Below are positions 43,236 through 54,115 of a DNA stretch of 64,000 nt, piece after piece. The stretch comes from Aureobasidium sp. EXF-3400 (lineage: Eukaryota; Ascomycota; Dothideomycetes; Dothideales; Saccotheciaceae). The notes under the pieces were generated by a model, which saw only the letters and a program-made list of their open reading frames with translations, searched no databases and had not been told where the DNA came from. The stretch spans positions 62,001 to 126,000 of the forward strand of contig SWBL01000112.1 in assembly GCA_024195585.1 (NCBI GenBank), in the 5' to 3' direction. The position numbers and the translations under genes are program-made. Every line of letters begins with the position of its first letter. Position 1 is the first letter of the stretch.

Positions 43236-45473
43236 ATGACGCCCCCACGCAAGAAGCAAAGACTGTCCCTGGACGCTGCAGAGGTCAAGGCCGCTGTTGA
43301 AACCGCCACCGAGGCTGCCGTCGAGAGCAATGCTGTTACCAAAGTCTCTGACAAGGAAAGCGAAATTGAAGCCGCTGCTCAGCGCCGCTCGCTGTTTGTT
43401 CGTTCGCTGCCTGAGTCCGCCACCTCCGAGTCTCTGACCGAGATCTTCTCCGCTTCTTTCCCCATCAAGCACGCCGTCGCTGTCACCGATAAGGAGTCAA
43501 AGAAGTGCAAGGGCTATGGTTTTGTCACTTTCGCCGACGCTGAGGACTGCCAGAAGGCAAAGGAAGAATTCAACGGCTTTGCTGTCGACGGCAAGAAATT
43601 GCGTTGCGAGGTCGCCGAGCCCAGACACCGCGAGAAGGGCGCCGTTACTCAATCCGCTGGCGAGAAGTTCAGAGAGGGCCAAGCTAAGGAGAGGGCTGCT
43701 GCTCAGGTCCCGAGACTTATCGTTCGCAACCTTCCCTGGAGCATCAAGTACCCGGATCAACTGGCCAAGCTGTTCCAAAGCTACGGAAAGGTCAAGCACA
43801 CCGTCCTTCCCAAGGGCAAGACTGGACTCCTCCGTGGTTTTGGTTTTGTCATCATGCGTGGCAGACCCAACGCCGAGAAGGCTATCGAAGGTGTTAACGG
43901 AAAAGAGATTGACGGAAGACAATTGGCTGTTGACTGGGCTGTTGACAAGGAGACCTGGGATAACACCCCTCAAGAGGAGACTAAAGAGACGGACACAACC
44001 ATGGAAGATGCTACCGAGGACGACGCCGTCGACGGCGCCAACGAACACATTATGGACGAGGATGACGACGAGTCTGGTTCTGAGGATGACGACGAGGATG
44101 AGAACATGGACGAACTGGATGATGATGAGGATGAGGAGGATGTCAAGCCGAGAACAGAGGACAACTCTTCCACCCTTTTCATTCGCAATCTGCCTTTCTC
44201 ATGCACCGACGAGGATCTCGAGGACCACTTTACTCAATTTGGCTCAGTTCGCTATGCAAGAATTGTTGTCGACCATGAGACTGAGCGCCCCAGAGGTACT
44301 GGTTTCGTCTGCTTCTACGAAGTTGAAGACGCCGACAATGTTCTCAAGATTGCACCTAGACACCAACCTCCCCGCCTGAACGACCCCAAAGCCAAGGACG
44401 GTTCTATTCAGATGACCCATTCGGTTCTCCAAAACGAGGACGCCGATCCCACTGGAAAATTCACTCTTGACGGACGCGTTCTGCAGGTATCCCGTGCTGT
44501 CAACAAGAACGAAGCCAATCGCCTGACTGAGGAAGGCGCTGCCAACCGCTTTAAGCGTGACACAGACAGAAGACGTCTATACTTGCTGTCTGAGGGAACC
44601 ATTCCCTCCAACTCACCTCTGTATGAGCAGCTCCCCCCTTCAGAGAGAACTATGAGAGAAGCCAGTGCCAAGCAGAGAAAGACCCTCATCGAGAGTAACC
44701 CTTCTCTTCACTTGAGTCTGACCCGTCTTTCAGTTCGTAACATTCCCAGATCTATCACATCAAAAGACTTGAAGCAGCTCGCCAGAGAGGGTGTTGTTGG
44801 TTTCGCTACTGATGTCAAGGAGGGCAAGCGCCAACGTCTCAGCAGAGAAGAGCTCAGCAGAGGTGGTGAAGAGGAAGTTAAGGCTGAGGCTGACCGCAAA
44901 AAGCGTGCCAAGGGTATTGTCAAGCAGGCAAAGATCGTCTTCGAAGGCCGCGAGGGCGCTAAAGTGGACGAGAAGAGTGGTGCAGGCCGCAGTCGTGGAT
45001 ACGGTTTCATCGAGTACTACACACATCGTTCAGCGTTGATGGGCCTTCGTTGGTTGAACGGTCACGCCATTGGCTACCAAGCACAGGAACAGAAGGGTAA
45101 AGGCAAGATGTCGCAAGAGATGATTGCGGATCGCAAGAAGCGTTTGATCGTCGAGTTCGCCATTGAGAACGCACAGGTCGTCAAGCGCAGAAAGGAGATG
45201 GAGGAAAAGTCTCGTGAGCGTTCATACGCTGCTACCGCACCCACTGCAGACGGCAAGAGACAGTCTTCAGGCCGTGACACCAAGTCTGGCGCTGGTGATC
45301 GCGGTAAAGGAGGCAAGTTCGATCGCAAGCGCAAGCGAGATGCCAAGGACGAAGCTCCTGTTGATGAGGAGAAGAACAAGAAGGCTCCTGCTGATGAGAA
45401 GTTGGCGAAGCGTCAGCAAATCATTCAGAAGAAGCGTATGGCTCGCCGTGCCCGCAAGCAGGGAGCTGCCTAG
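43236..45473 (+). CDS. NOP4: Nucleolar RNA-binding protein Nop4/RBM28, four RRMs
   Basis: A single exon of 745 residues. Four RNA recognition motifs are visible: SLFVRSLPESAT with KGYGFVTF; RLIVRNLPWSI with RGFGFVIM; TLFIRNLPFSCTDEDL with GTGFVCFYE; and LSVRNIPRSITSKDL with SRGYGFIEYYTH. A long acidic Asp/Glu block separates RRM2 and RRM3, and a Lys/Arg-rich C-terminus serves nucleolar retention. Nop4 is needed for 27S rRNA processing and 60S assembly. The ATG at 43236 (MTPPRKKQRLS) opens with a nuclear signal-like sequence. Confidence 0.93.
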   Translation: MTPPRKKQRLSLDAAEVKAAVETATEAAVESNAVTKVSDKESEIEAAAQRRSLFVRSLPESATSESLTEIFSASFPIKHAVAVTDKESKKCKGYGFVTFADAEDCQKAKEEFNGFAVDGKKLRCEVAEPRHREKGAVTQSAGEKFREGQAKERAAAQVPRLIVRNLPWSIKYPDQLAKLFQSYGKVKHTVLPKGKTGLLRGFGFVIMRGRPNAEKAIEGVNGKEIDGRQLAVDWAVDKETWDNTPQEETKETDTTMEDATEDDAVDGANEHIMDEDDDESGSEDDDEDENMDELDDDEDEEDVKPRTEDNSSTLFIRNLPFSCTDEDLEDHFTQFGSVRYARIVVDHETERPRGTGFVCFYEVEDADNVLKIAPRHQPPRLNDPKAKDGSIQMTHSVLQNEDADPTGKFTLDGRVLQVSRAVNKNEANRLTEEGAANRFKRDTDRRRLYLLSEGTIPSNSPLYEQLPPSERTMREASAKQRKTLIESNPSLHLSLTRLSVRNIPRSITSKDLKQLAREGVVGFATDVKEGKRQRLSREELSRGGEEEVKAEADRKKRAKGIVKQAKIVFEGREGAKVDEKSGAGRSRGYGFIEYYTHRSALMGLRWLNGHAIGYQAQEQKGKGKMSQEMIADRKKRLIVEFAIENAQVVKRRKEMEEKSRERSYAATAPTADGKRQSSGRDTKSGAGDRGKGGKFDRKRKRDAKDEAPVDEEKNKKAPADEKLAKRQQIIQKKRMARRARKQGAA

Positions 45474-46960
45474 GGAAAGTGTCAACGTTCATACCCGTCG
45501 ACACGACATGAGTCCTGTGCAACTCCTGAGTCTTTCTCTCTGTCGTAGTCGATCTTGCGGATTCATGCTGGACGCTCGGTCAGAGGGCTTGTCTGTCATA
45601 CACGATGTTTAGTGCTTTTTGTTGATAGGAGGAAGTGGCAGTGGGACAAAATATTGCATAGGCGTTAGGTGAAATGTCGCTAGAGTGTTGACTGAACAAC
45701 ATCCTTCGTACCATTTTCTTTTTACTATAATCAAAATCTAGCATGCTTCGATCACATCTACAATCTGCTCTTCCCTATGTGGCCGGTTTTGCCATGTGGA
45801 TATACAATTGTAGGTAAAACTCGATTGGTAGTATGTCTCGACTCGAGTGCGTGTCACAATACAGCTTCAACAAGAAACTGCAAGTACCCAGATTGTTGAG
45901 CGTACATCTGGACGGCTATGATCTTGCTTTTAACCAGGTTCACAGGCAACAGATGATGTGCAAGAGAACCCGGTTTTATCTGTGAACCCAGCTCCAACTC
46001 CTGTGCAACCCTCGGGCCATTGCTGCCGTCGGTAGTCACCCAGCGTCACGGTACTTTGTGCATCTCCCAATCTAGAATGTTTCTCTTCCACTCATTCATG
46101 TGCAGCATACGCGTGCGTAAATCGTGCAAAGATCGTCTCCTTGCTTCCATGTCAATTGGCTCGACAGATCGAGTATTGGGATGTGATCTCTTCCCAATCA
46201 GGAAGTATATACAGCACGCGGAGAGGCAGGAACAGTTCCAAGTTCTTTTCACAAGCTCCACATTCCAGCAAACATCCGCATTTGATTTCTTGTACACCGA
46301 TGGCTCTTTCTTGTGAACGATCTTTGGACTTGTCATTCTTTTGCGGAGATTTTTTCTTCCCTGTTGTTACCCGGCGACCCTGCATAACATGTCGAGAACC
46401 TTTGCGGCTCCCTCCTGTCAAAAAGTTCATTGGTATACTATCTTTTTCCTCTACGCTGCAAGTCATTGCTCAATCGATGTGCATGCCTCTTCTGCTTCTT
46501 GTGTTCAGGTAGTATAACCCGTCACTTTTTGCAATGACAGGTTTCTCGCATGCTTCTGCGTCATGAATAATCAACAGTAAATCAAGCAAGAAGAAGCGTG
46601 ATGGTTGAGTAAAGGAATGTATCAGGGTCTTCAGCGATATGTGGAAGGAGCAACAGCTCAAGATACATAAGAGGAAGAAGACCTCTCTCGAATGGCCAAA
46701 CAACCAAACTACTGCTTCTTTAATTGAGCATCAAAATCAGCATTCGTCTGCTCAAATTACTTGACGTCCCACTACCAGAGCTCATCAATCTGAAACATTT
46801 TCCGCTGCCAACGACAATCCCGAAAGACCACAACATTACCGTCTTCAGTGTCCATCTACCACGTATCACCACTCTCAACAACTAAACTCCCCAAGTAAGC
46901 TCTCGACGCCCCCGATGATTCTTCTAAGCATATACCAATTCAAAATCGGCAACATCCAGA
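45474..46960. other. Intergenic, no gene recognised
   Basis: About 1.5 kb, with short reading frames only. A minus-strand frame near 46152-46466 has some Cys but no recognisable domain; I do not call it. Confidence 0.5.
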
Positions 46961-47161
46961 ATGTGTCAATACGAAAACATCCACTATGGCTGTGGCCACA
47001 CCGTTCGCCGTCTAATCAAACACTGCCACTTCGCTCGCAATGACCCCAACCACCAATGCTTCGGTGCCTGGTCCGTCAAGAGAGAGTGGTCGAACCCTAC
47101 CGAGTACTGCCGCAACTGTGCGTACTATGCCAGACAGAGGACTTTCGGTCATGCTCGTTGA
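46961..47161 (+). CDS. Cys-rich microprotein (paralog 1)
   Basis: A single exon of 66 residues, opening MCQYENIHYGCGHTVRRL and including CRNCAYYARQ near the end. It shares with the gene at 47947 the order Met-Cys, x-Tyr-x-Cys-Gly-His, two or three spaced Cys, then Cys-x2-Cys. Such an array of Cys and His suggests one or two zinc sites. There is no signal peptide, so it should be intracellular. I do not recognise a named family. Coding status is supported mainly by similarity to its neighbour. Confidence 0.6.
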   Translation: MCQYENIHYGCGHTVRRLIKHCHFARNDPNHQCFGAWSVKREWSNPTEYCRNCAYYARQRTFGHAR

Positions 47162-47946
47162 AAACTCTGGTATGGTCAAGGATAACGGTGGGGCTTGCGG
47201 AAAAGGATTGGTCCTCGCGGACATTTTATTTGTTGTCTTGGATTTGATTGGGATAGGAATTGGAGAAGACAAGGCGTACAAAAGCTGAAGGAAGGTAATT
47301 GGCTGGTTGCGCTGGACAAAATTGTTCGGGTAGATACCGAGTCGCTGGTCGCTTATGGTATGAAAAGTATCGGGATGCAAGGAGTCCTATCAGATTTGTT
47401 ATGCATAATGAATCTTCTGAAGAGCAGGATGGTCATTCGCCGTAGTTAAATTCCGAATATGTTTTCTTCTCTTACTGGATGTATGTGGACGTGCAAATCT
47501 CGACCAAGCAGATTGTTACACCCGTGTGTGTTGTGCATCGTGAGCGAGGCGAAATGCTTCCCTTGTGAAAATGTGCGGATTCGTTGTTGCCAGCATTTCA
47601 CGGCTTGCAGCAGCAGGTCTTTTCTATGACTGTCAATCCTGTAAGATGGTCGGCTTGTAGAACCTGATCTATGGCTCAGAACAGCCCGCAAGTTCTGATT
47701 CTGGTCGATCGGAGATTGTATCCTGTATTTAGGTCTCAGCAATCCATTCTCGTCGATATTTAATACCACCTCTCCATTCTATTCTCTTTCTTTGCTTTTC
47801 CACATCCGCAAACCGAAACAAAAAGAAATATCCTCAATCCGCTGGTTCACATTGGGAAAATCGACAGTCAAAATCTGGTCGAGTCATTACAGTACCTCAA
47901 GTCGAAACTTCGTCCACGAAGCTCCATACAAGCAGATCCTCGAGAG
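47162..47946. other. Intergenic between Cys-rich microprotein genes
   Basis: No gene recognised. It separates the two related microprotein genes, both on the plus strand. Confidence 0.45.
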
Positions 47947-48129
47947 ATGTGTACCTGGAACGCAGTCCACTACAGCTGTGGACACGATGCAAAGAAGCTC
48001 GAGCATGCGTGCAGATGGGCTGCATACGCAGAATGCAAGCTGGTCAGGCGCATCGGTAAACATCTGAGGATGAGAAGGAGCTGTCCAAATTGCTCAGGAA
48101 GAGTGGCAGCTTGGTGTCGTCAGTGCTGA
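47947..48129 (+). CDS. Cys-rich microprotein (paralog 2)
   Basis: A single exon of 60 residues, opening MCTWNAVHYSCGHDAKKLEH and ending CPNCSGRVAAWCRQC. The spacing from Met-Cys to CGH is the same as in the gene at 46961 (Cys2, Tyr9, Cys11, Gly12, His13), and a Cys-x2-Cys pair follows. It is very basic in the middle (KLVRRIGKHLRMRR). Likely an intracellular zinc-binding protein; nucleic-acid or protein binding cannot be decided. Confidence 0.6.
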   Translation: MCTWNAVHYSCGHDAKKLEHACRWAAYAECKLVRRIGKHLRMRRSCPNCSGRVAAWCRQC

Positions 48130-48441
48130 TGGTGAGTCGTTTGAGTCCGGGCTTCTCGTGGATGTTTCTCATGCTGACTTCTGAGCAAGGCCAAAGTCGT
48201 GCATGGATACGAACTGGGCAGATTCTGAGTGTACGTAACGGGGTTTGAAGGCTTGGTTGATATTCGGAGGATTTGGACTTGTTTTACATCACAAGGTAGC
48301 GGTCTTTGGGGTTGATTGCCGCTGTTCACATAATTTTCGAACACACCTTGGTCTGGAACGAAGAAATCAGTGTTTAATGAAGCATATGTTCTGTCAAGCG
48401 TCTTTCATGTTGGGAAGTTATTCGTCATTATCAGCAGCATA
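48130..48441. other. Intergenic, convergent 3' regions
   Basis: Between the microprotein stop and the minus-strand Dap1-like stop. Nothing recognised. Confidence 0.45.
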
Positions 48442-48973
48442 TCACAAGTTTGAGTCACCCGTGGCGACCTTGCCCTTGATGTTGTAACGCTTGCTGAAGA
48501 AAGTGAACCAGTCGTCAAGCACTTTCTTGTGTTCTGGCTTGAGATCTTCCCACTCGGGTCGGCATTCTTCCTTCTTCAACGAGGACTGTGCAAGAGCTCT
48601 AGACGCGTCCTTGCCGGCAAAGACTGGGAGGATGAGTCAGCGGATGGTTTGTTGAGTAGGACTGCGGAGACGATACCTGAGTATGAAGCTCCTGGTTCAT
48701 ATGCCTTGTTGCCAGTCACGTCGAAAACAGTTCCCTGTCACATGTTAGCTCTGATGACGCGTCTTGCTATGTCGAGCTCTACTTTGATGGCCACATATGT
48801 TGGATAACCCTCGTGTGTTCCTTGAGTCAATTCGTTAGTAAAATACTTAACACAAGCAGTCATAGCCTTATCAATAACATACCGTCGCACTTCGATAGGT
48901 AGTCCAAGCTGATAGGGTCATCCTTTGGCGGGTCAAGCTCGACCTTTTGCTTTGGCTCAAATTTTCCAGACAT
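48442..48973 (-). CDS. DAP1: Dap1/PGRMC-type haem-binding cytochrome b5-like protein
   Basis: Four exons: 48973-48883, 48820-48783, 48734-48677 and 48623-48442, with introns of 62, 48 and 53 nt, giving 122 residues. The MAPR cytochrome b5-like fold is recognised by YPTYVAIKGTVFDVTGNKAY, PGASYSVFAGKDASRALA and the C-terminal helix WFTFFSKRYNIKG. These proteins bind haem through tyrosine and activate P450 enzymes of sterol synthesis (Erg11 in yeast). Here there is no N-terminal membrane helix; the N-terminus is short and polar (MSGKFEPKQKVELDPPKDD), so this is a soluble form. Very short internal exons (38 and 58 nt) hide it from simple reading-frame scans. Confidence 0.88.
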
Positions 48974-49823
48974 GGCGAAGATGGTTCTCGGTTGTGATAT
49001 TATTTGGATGTCTTCACTCAAGATTGATTGGAAATTGGTGTTGATTTGATGCTCGAGATACGGAGTGAAGTTGAGGAAGTGGCGGCTTGGCGCTGCCGAG
49101 GTTGTTTCTTTGTTCGAGCCCCGGCCACATCTTCCAACACACTCTTGTGTGCATGGTCGCAGAACAAGATGATCTCCCCATATCATTTCTTTGCTGGGCA
49201 GACTGGTCAAGCAGCTATATTCTTACATATACTTAACTGATCATGTACGGTCTCAGCGAGCTGAAACATAGGCGTGTAGACCGATGTACCATACACAACA
49301 TCCACATATTGTATGCTAAAGACTGCCACAATGTAGCTATCGCAATGCACAGTACTTTTTGAATCAAAAACATACCCACAGAGGCACTTCAAGATACATT
49401 GCGCCTCTTCTCAGGGAGCGTTTGACATCAAGCAGCCTGAAATTCCAATCGACAGCGCCGTGAGAATGGATACGAAACAAAAGTGACAGTCTTTTGCACA
49501 AGAGGACACACTTGAATGGCTGATCATTACTGATTTGGCTATCGAAGCTCTTGATGCGTCTTTCATATTCCTCGAAAGGTCGCGCAGAATGAAAGGTGAG
49601 GATCGCCTCCGTCTTTTGGGTGTGATCTAGGAAAGAAGCAAAAGAGATATCATTTTCAAGGAAAACAAAAAATAATGGTGAGTCCGTAGAACAACCACAA
49701 AAAATAGCTAGTCAATCGCACAGTTCCTGCACATAGTGCTGGATTGGATATGGAAACCAGCAGATAACAGCCTCATGGGCCACTGCAGATCGAACACATA
49801 ACGAGAAGGAGGTTTCTTTGCCG
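48974..49823. other. Intergenic, no gene recognised
   Basis: Promoter of the Dap1-like gene and 3' region of the F-box gene. Nothing recognised. Confidence 0.5.
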
Positions 49824-51539
49824 CTATTCATAATAGCCGTTAGGTCCTTTCTCGGACACGCGGTGGGAATCGATGGTTTGCTGATCGAAATAAGGGGGTA
49901 GCTGCCTCATGAAAGAGCCCTTCCGTGAAACATATGGACTGCAACGATACAGAACTACATCAACAGACAAATCGACGCCTGCTTCAGAGCCTCGTGGTAT
50001 CAAAGCGTCTGAGATGATGTCAGGATCCCATTGCTCCAAGACAAGGTAGGGAGCTTGATAGACGAGGAGTCTCAAGTTTTGAAGCAATGGTGTATTTGCT
50101 TGCCAGTCATTCAAAAATCCAGTTACAATCTGGACAAGTTCTTCCTCGTGAAACATGGGTGGAGTGCCTGGAGCATCTTCTGCTGGAAAATCGAAGCCGT
50201 CAAGATTGATCCAAAGATCAGTCAGGTGCTCGGGGAGCTTTGTTCCTAGATGGCTTGTCATGGTCAATGTCTCCGTTTCCGTCAAAACTACGTCCGCCAT
50301 CCTGGTACAATTGAGCACTCGCAATGGTACATGCAAAGTACTCAACGTTGGATAGTCGCTGAAGTCCAATTCACCGGTAACATGGTCCCAGTCGTTGATC
50401 CATGATCCAGACTGCCAGATGTATTTGCCAATATGAAGGTGTAGAGATTTGAGAGTCGACTTGACAGATGAGAGCGCCTGTTCGAGGGCCCCAAGGTCGA
50501 CGAGTGCCTCTCTTGGCGAGGCATACTTCTCCATCGTAGTCCAAAGATCGTATTTGAGTGTACAAAGTCTTGGGCAGACTCTGAGTATTTGAGCCAAATC
50601 ACGCTCATTTGAAAAGGTGTAGGCAAGCTCAAGTGATTCGAGACCCGTAGTCAGTGGCAGCATGCTCATGACTGGCCATTCAAATTCAGCATTAGCAAGT
50701 GGCTTTGGTATATTGAGCGACAGGTGTCGGACATTAGGCGAGTTGAAGAAAAGGAGTTGATTGAGTTGTCCATCGGACCGGATTGATGGTACTCGACTGG
50801 GTGCCATGTACACCTCCTCACGAAAGGTACCTATCGAAGCCATCGTAAGGTGTTTCAACTCTTTGATAGTGGCGAGTCCAATGAACGAAAACAGTTGCGA
50901 GAATTCCGCGCTGATTTCAACTGTTTCGAGTCTTTGCAAATATACGAGCAGAAACGCAGCGTATGCACTAGACGAGCCTTTTTCCAACTCGTCCAGCCAT
51001 CGAGCGTGCGAGCATATAGTTGGTGTGCTTTGCATAAGAATGCGTTGGAACCGATTGCGGTCACGGTTTGTGAGCCCTGTTTGGCCAGGATCAATCCATA
51101 CAGACGAGGGAACAGCGCCAACGAGATGAAGACAGCGAACCGAGCTAGCTCGATCCCATGAAGCTATCAAGGTCCTCACCAACAGATATAGTGATGGATA
51201 TGTCTCGAAAGGATCTGAAGACACGTCTATTAAGCAAGGCGGATGAGCTCGACCATTGTAACAGTCCTCTGGATGATTGCTCTGTTTGCATATACCAGCG
51301 TGTTCGCAAGGACATGGGCTAGGATGTTTGTGAGGGCAGAATCTGTGACGAAAGTTGTGGTAGCAAAGGTGCCTTCTGCGACGCCAGACAAGATTCACCT
51401 GTCGATATAGGACCGGTGTGACGGGGACGTGCCAATCTCGAGAAACGAGCGAAAATACTGGTAGGCATTCTTTTGGCGTATATGATAGGATCTGCCAGAA
51501 TATCTCTTCAGGAATCGCGATGCTACCAACTGATGGCAT
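49824..51539 (-). CDS. F-box protein with Cys/His-rich insertion
   Basis: A single exon of 571 residues from the ATG at 51539. The F-box is at residues 8-50 (AIPEEIFWQILSYTPKECL, VFSLVSRDW). Right after it comes a Cys/His-dense segment at about 60-100 with CYHNFRHRFCPHKH, PCPCEHAGIC and DCYNG, which could bind zinc. The rest shows irregular leucine-rich patterns (LKHLTMASIG, VRHLSLNIP, LESLELAYTF, LKSLHLHIG), a substrate-binding LRR-like domain. It probably works in an SCF ubiquitin ligase; the substrate is unknown. Confidence 0.8.
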   Translation of the reverse strand: MPSVGSIAIPEEIFWQILSYTPKECLPVFSLVSRDWHVPVTPVLYRQVNLVWRRRRHLCYHNFRHRFCPHKHPSPCPCEHAGICKQSNHPEDCYNGRAHPPCLIDVSSDPFETYPSLYLLVRTLIASWDRASSVRCLHLVGAVPSSVWIDPGQTGLTNRDRNRFQRILMQSTPTICSHARWLDELEKGSSSAYAAFLLVYLQRLETVEISAEFSQLFSFIGLATIKELKHLTMASIGTFREEVYMAPSRVPSIRSDGQLNQLLFFNSPNVRHLSLNIPKPLANAEFEWPVMSMLPLTTGLESLELAYTFSNERDLAQILRVCPRLCTLKYDLWTTMEKYASPREALVDLGALEQALSSVKSTLKSLHLHIGKYIWQSGSWINDWDHVTGELDFSDYPTLSTLHVPLRVLNCTRMADVVLTETETLTMTSHLGTKLPEHLTDLWINLDGFDFPAEDAPGTPPMFHEEELVQIVTGFLNDWQANTPLLQNLRLLVYQAPYLVLEQWDPDIISDALIPRGSEAGVDLSVDVVLYRCSPYVSRKGSFMRQLPPYFDQQTIDSHRVSEKGPNGYYE

Positions 51540-52112
51540 GCTTAACGCTATTCGGTTCAATGTTAATATTTCGTGGAAAAGGCATCATGATGTAGATAAA
51601 AGGTAGTCAATCTTCTTAGCTTGAGTCGTTGGGTACTCCATTCGACACCATTCAAGCGACGCTTTGTTTGCACTGTGCCCCGCGCAGTCGTGCGACACGG
51701 TCTGGGCGCCTGGCTGAGAGAACCGCCGTCAAGGGCATCTCAAGCTATGCGTGACCTTCGGTGTACCGACGAACGAGCTGAACAGGGTCACTCTGATGGC
51801 ATGACTTCAGCGGATGATGGGAGATCATCGAACCAAGACATCTGCTTCGATTCCTCTTGAGGCCAGCAGTAAGCAGGTCATCATTGCCCGATATAAGCAT
51901 CCGCTTCTGCCTAGTGGTCAAAAAAAGTCAGAAGCCAAATCAGATACCGTTTCACCTCGGCTTGCGTATGCATCCCTAAACCTGAACGCAGGAAAGGTGA
52001 AGCACCCTATCATTGATGACTAGTTAAACGTAATAAAGTGTACATGTATATCCACTACCTTCAATCTCATACTAAATTACTTTTGCGTGTAGAAGCCTTC
52101 AATGCAAACCAT
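51540..52112. other. Intergenic, no gene recognised
   Basis: Promoter of the F-box gene and 3' region of the Bor1-like gene. Nothing recognised. Confidence 0.5.
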
Positions 52113-54115
52113 CTAATCATGTTTACCAGCGGTGTAAGGCCCATTTCCACGTCCCGACCGCTCTAGATCCAACATCCTTCTCATCTCAGGACTCTCCTCT
52201 CCTGGGGTGGAACTGTCCTTCTCTTTATCACTCATCTGCGCACTATCTCCCTCTTCCTCGGCAGTGAAACCTCGTCTCTTTCTTTCCAGTGCAACTTCTG
52301 GCATGACAGGTTTACCACCCAGACTGCACAGCACAACATCAGAGTCTGCGGTGAGTGCATCCATAATCTCTAATTCTCTGCGAGTAAAGCAGTGTGGCAT
52401 CAGCGACCAACGCAGAGGAATAAGCGATATGATGATAACAGGGAACCCGATGGCGCCAATAGTCTGCGAGATGGCGACGCTGAAGCCCACACCCAGAATT
52501 TGGAAGAGAAGGAAAAGCATAATCTTCCTTCTCGGGACCTGCAAGAGTGGATCAGATGGGTCGATAAAGCGATGTTCTTTGATGAGGAAGATGAGTTTTT
52601 GCGTCATGCCGTTGCCTTCGATGGAGCCCCAGCCAACGACGAAAAAGACACCGCAGAAGAGACAGCGGGGCATTGTGTGAAGAACGATGAGGAGAGGACC
52701 GGTCATTGTGCCTACGATGGCAAGACCCATGAGGAAGTGACTGATACGTTGTTCAACCACCGCCTCGGCGACAAAGACCTTCTTCCTGCGCTCCATGGGT
52801 CGACCTTCATCGTCCTCGGTTTCGTGACTGATGACGAGTTTGTCCTTGTACTCAGTCAAGGAGTCTGTGTGGACAGGGGCCTGGGGGACCAAACCATTAG
52901 GCATAGGGATACCGATGATACCAGCGATGAAACATGTGACTCCAAGGAGGGCAAAGTCCCAATGGAACCCAGCAGGCTTCTTAAGAGGGTACTGTCTTGC
53001 TTGAGCGCCGATACTGCTGACGTTGTGGTCATAGTAGAACAACAACGTCACGAGTATGCCAATGGGCAAAGCAACAAAGATCCACTTGACAGGAAGATCC
53101 CAGAAATGAATCAACCAGCTGCGGTTAGTTGAAGGGTAGAATGCTTTAGTTATAGGCAAAGTGAGCACGTCTGCTGATTTGATGGTTCCTGGAATGTGCA
53201 CAAAGCCAGTCCAGAATATGGTGGCGATCTAGAAGAATGCTTGTTAGACTCGTTTGAAGATGTCATAGGACAATTTGCTTACAGGATATGCGTAATCAGA
53301 GAGCACCTTGCGAGTGACCGGGGTGAAGACCACGGTGTGAGGAAGCATTTCCAATGCATAGACTGTGGCCCAATAGCACAGTGCGACAACAATGCTTAGG
53401 AAGCCAGCCGTATGTGTGCTCTCGTAAAATTGAGCGATAAGTTCTTGAACACCCTTGACTGCAGAAGGCTTAGCATTTGCCAATGTCGGCATAGGTATGG
53501 GAATATGTCTTACTCATATAGATGATACCAACATACATGCCGAAAGCATTACTTGAGAAGTCGGTGATAAATCGCATGTAATCACAAAGATTGCCAAATG
53601 ATGTGATCCAATGGGTGATGGCTGCCCAGATGGCAACCCATGCCAGGAACTCCGGGTACAAATCGCGAATCCCCTGCTTTACAGCAATATCGTAGATGGT
53701 GTAGTTGAAAAGAGAGATCAGTCCAGTAATACCGACAATGGTCAGTGGTTGAGCAGCCAGAGTGCTAAACACAATTGCTGCTAGTGCAGAAGAGAACAAT
53801 GCCTCGTTCACACCGAAGAAGCCGTCTGTGTGTCGATTCATGTCTAACAAGAATGCTAACGCTGGTAATAAACTTGGGATATATTATTAGCCTTGACGAC
53901 CTTATGTTTTGATATTGGCATGTGACATACTTGACAAAGTACATTCGAACTGTGGCGGCAAATGTTCTATATGTAACTGCATCGCTGATATCGCTCCAGT
54001 AGTATGGTAGTCGTCTTTTGATATCGTAGTACATTCCACGGCCTGGTCTTAGCATTCGATATTGCCGCCATCCAGTTGCACCTTCCCAGGTGTAGGGATC
54101 CTGTTTAGCATCCAT
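52113..54115 (-). CDS. BOR1: Bor1-like anion (borate/bicarbonate) transporter, SLC4 family
   Basis: Four exons: 54115-53931, 53872-53514, 53458-53283 and 53228-52113, giving 611 residues. SLC4 hallmarks are MYFVNLLPALAFLLDM across the first splice junction, STLAAQPLTIVGITGL (the conserved QPL motif), DLYPEFLAWVAIWAA, and the late GLAIVGTMTGPLLIVLHTMPRCLFCGVFFVVGW. About 10-14 membrane segments are expected. Fungal Bor1 exports borate at the plasma membrane. The C-terminal 100 residues are hydrophilic and charged. All introns are 54-58 nt with clean GT-AG ends. Confidence 0.92.

Noticed and set aside
43497..44048. 183-residue minus-strand frame inside NOP4
   Set aside because: Shadow of the RRM-encoding strand; no independent features.
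46152..46466. Minus-strand Cys-containing frame as a third microprotein
   Set aside because: It lacks the Met-Cys opening and the Cys-Gly-His signature shared by the two called genes.
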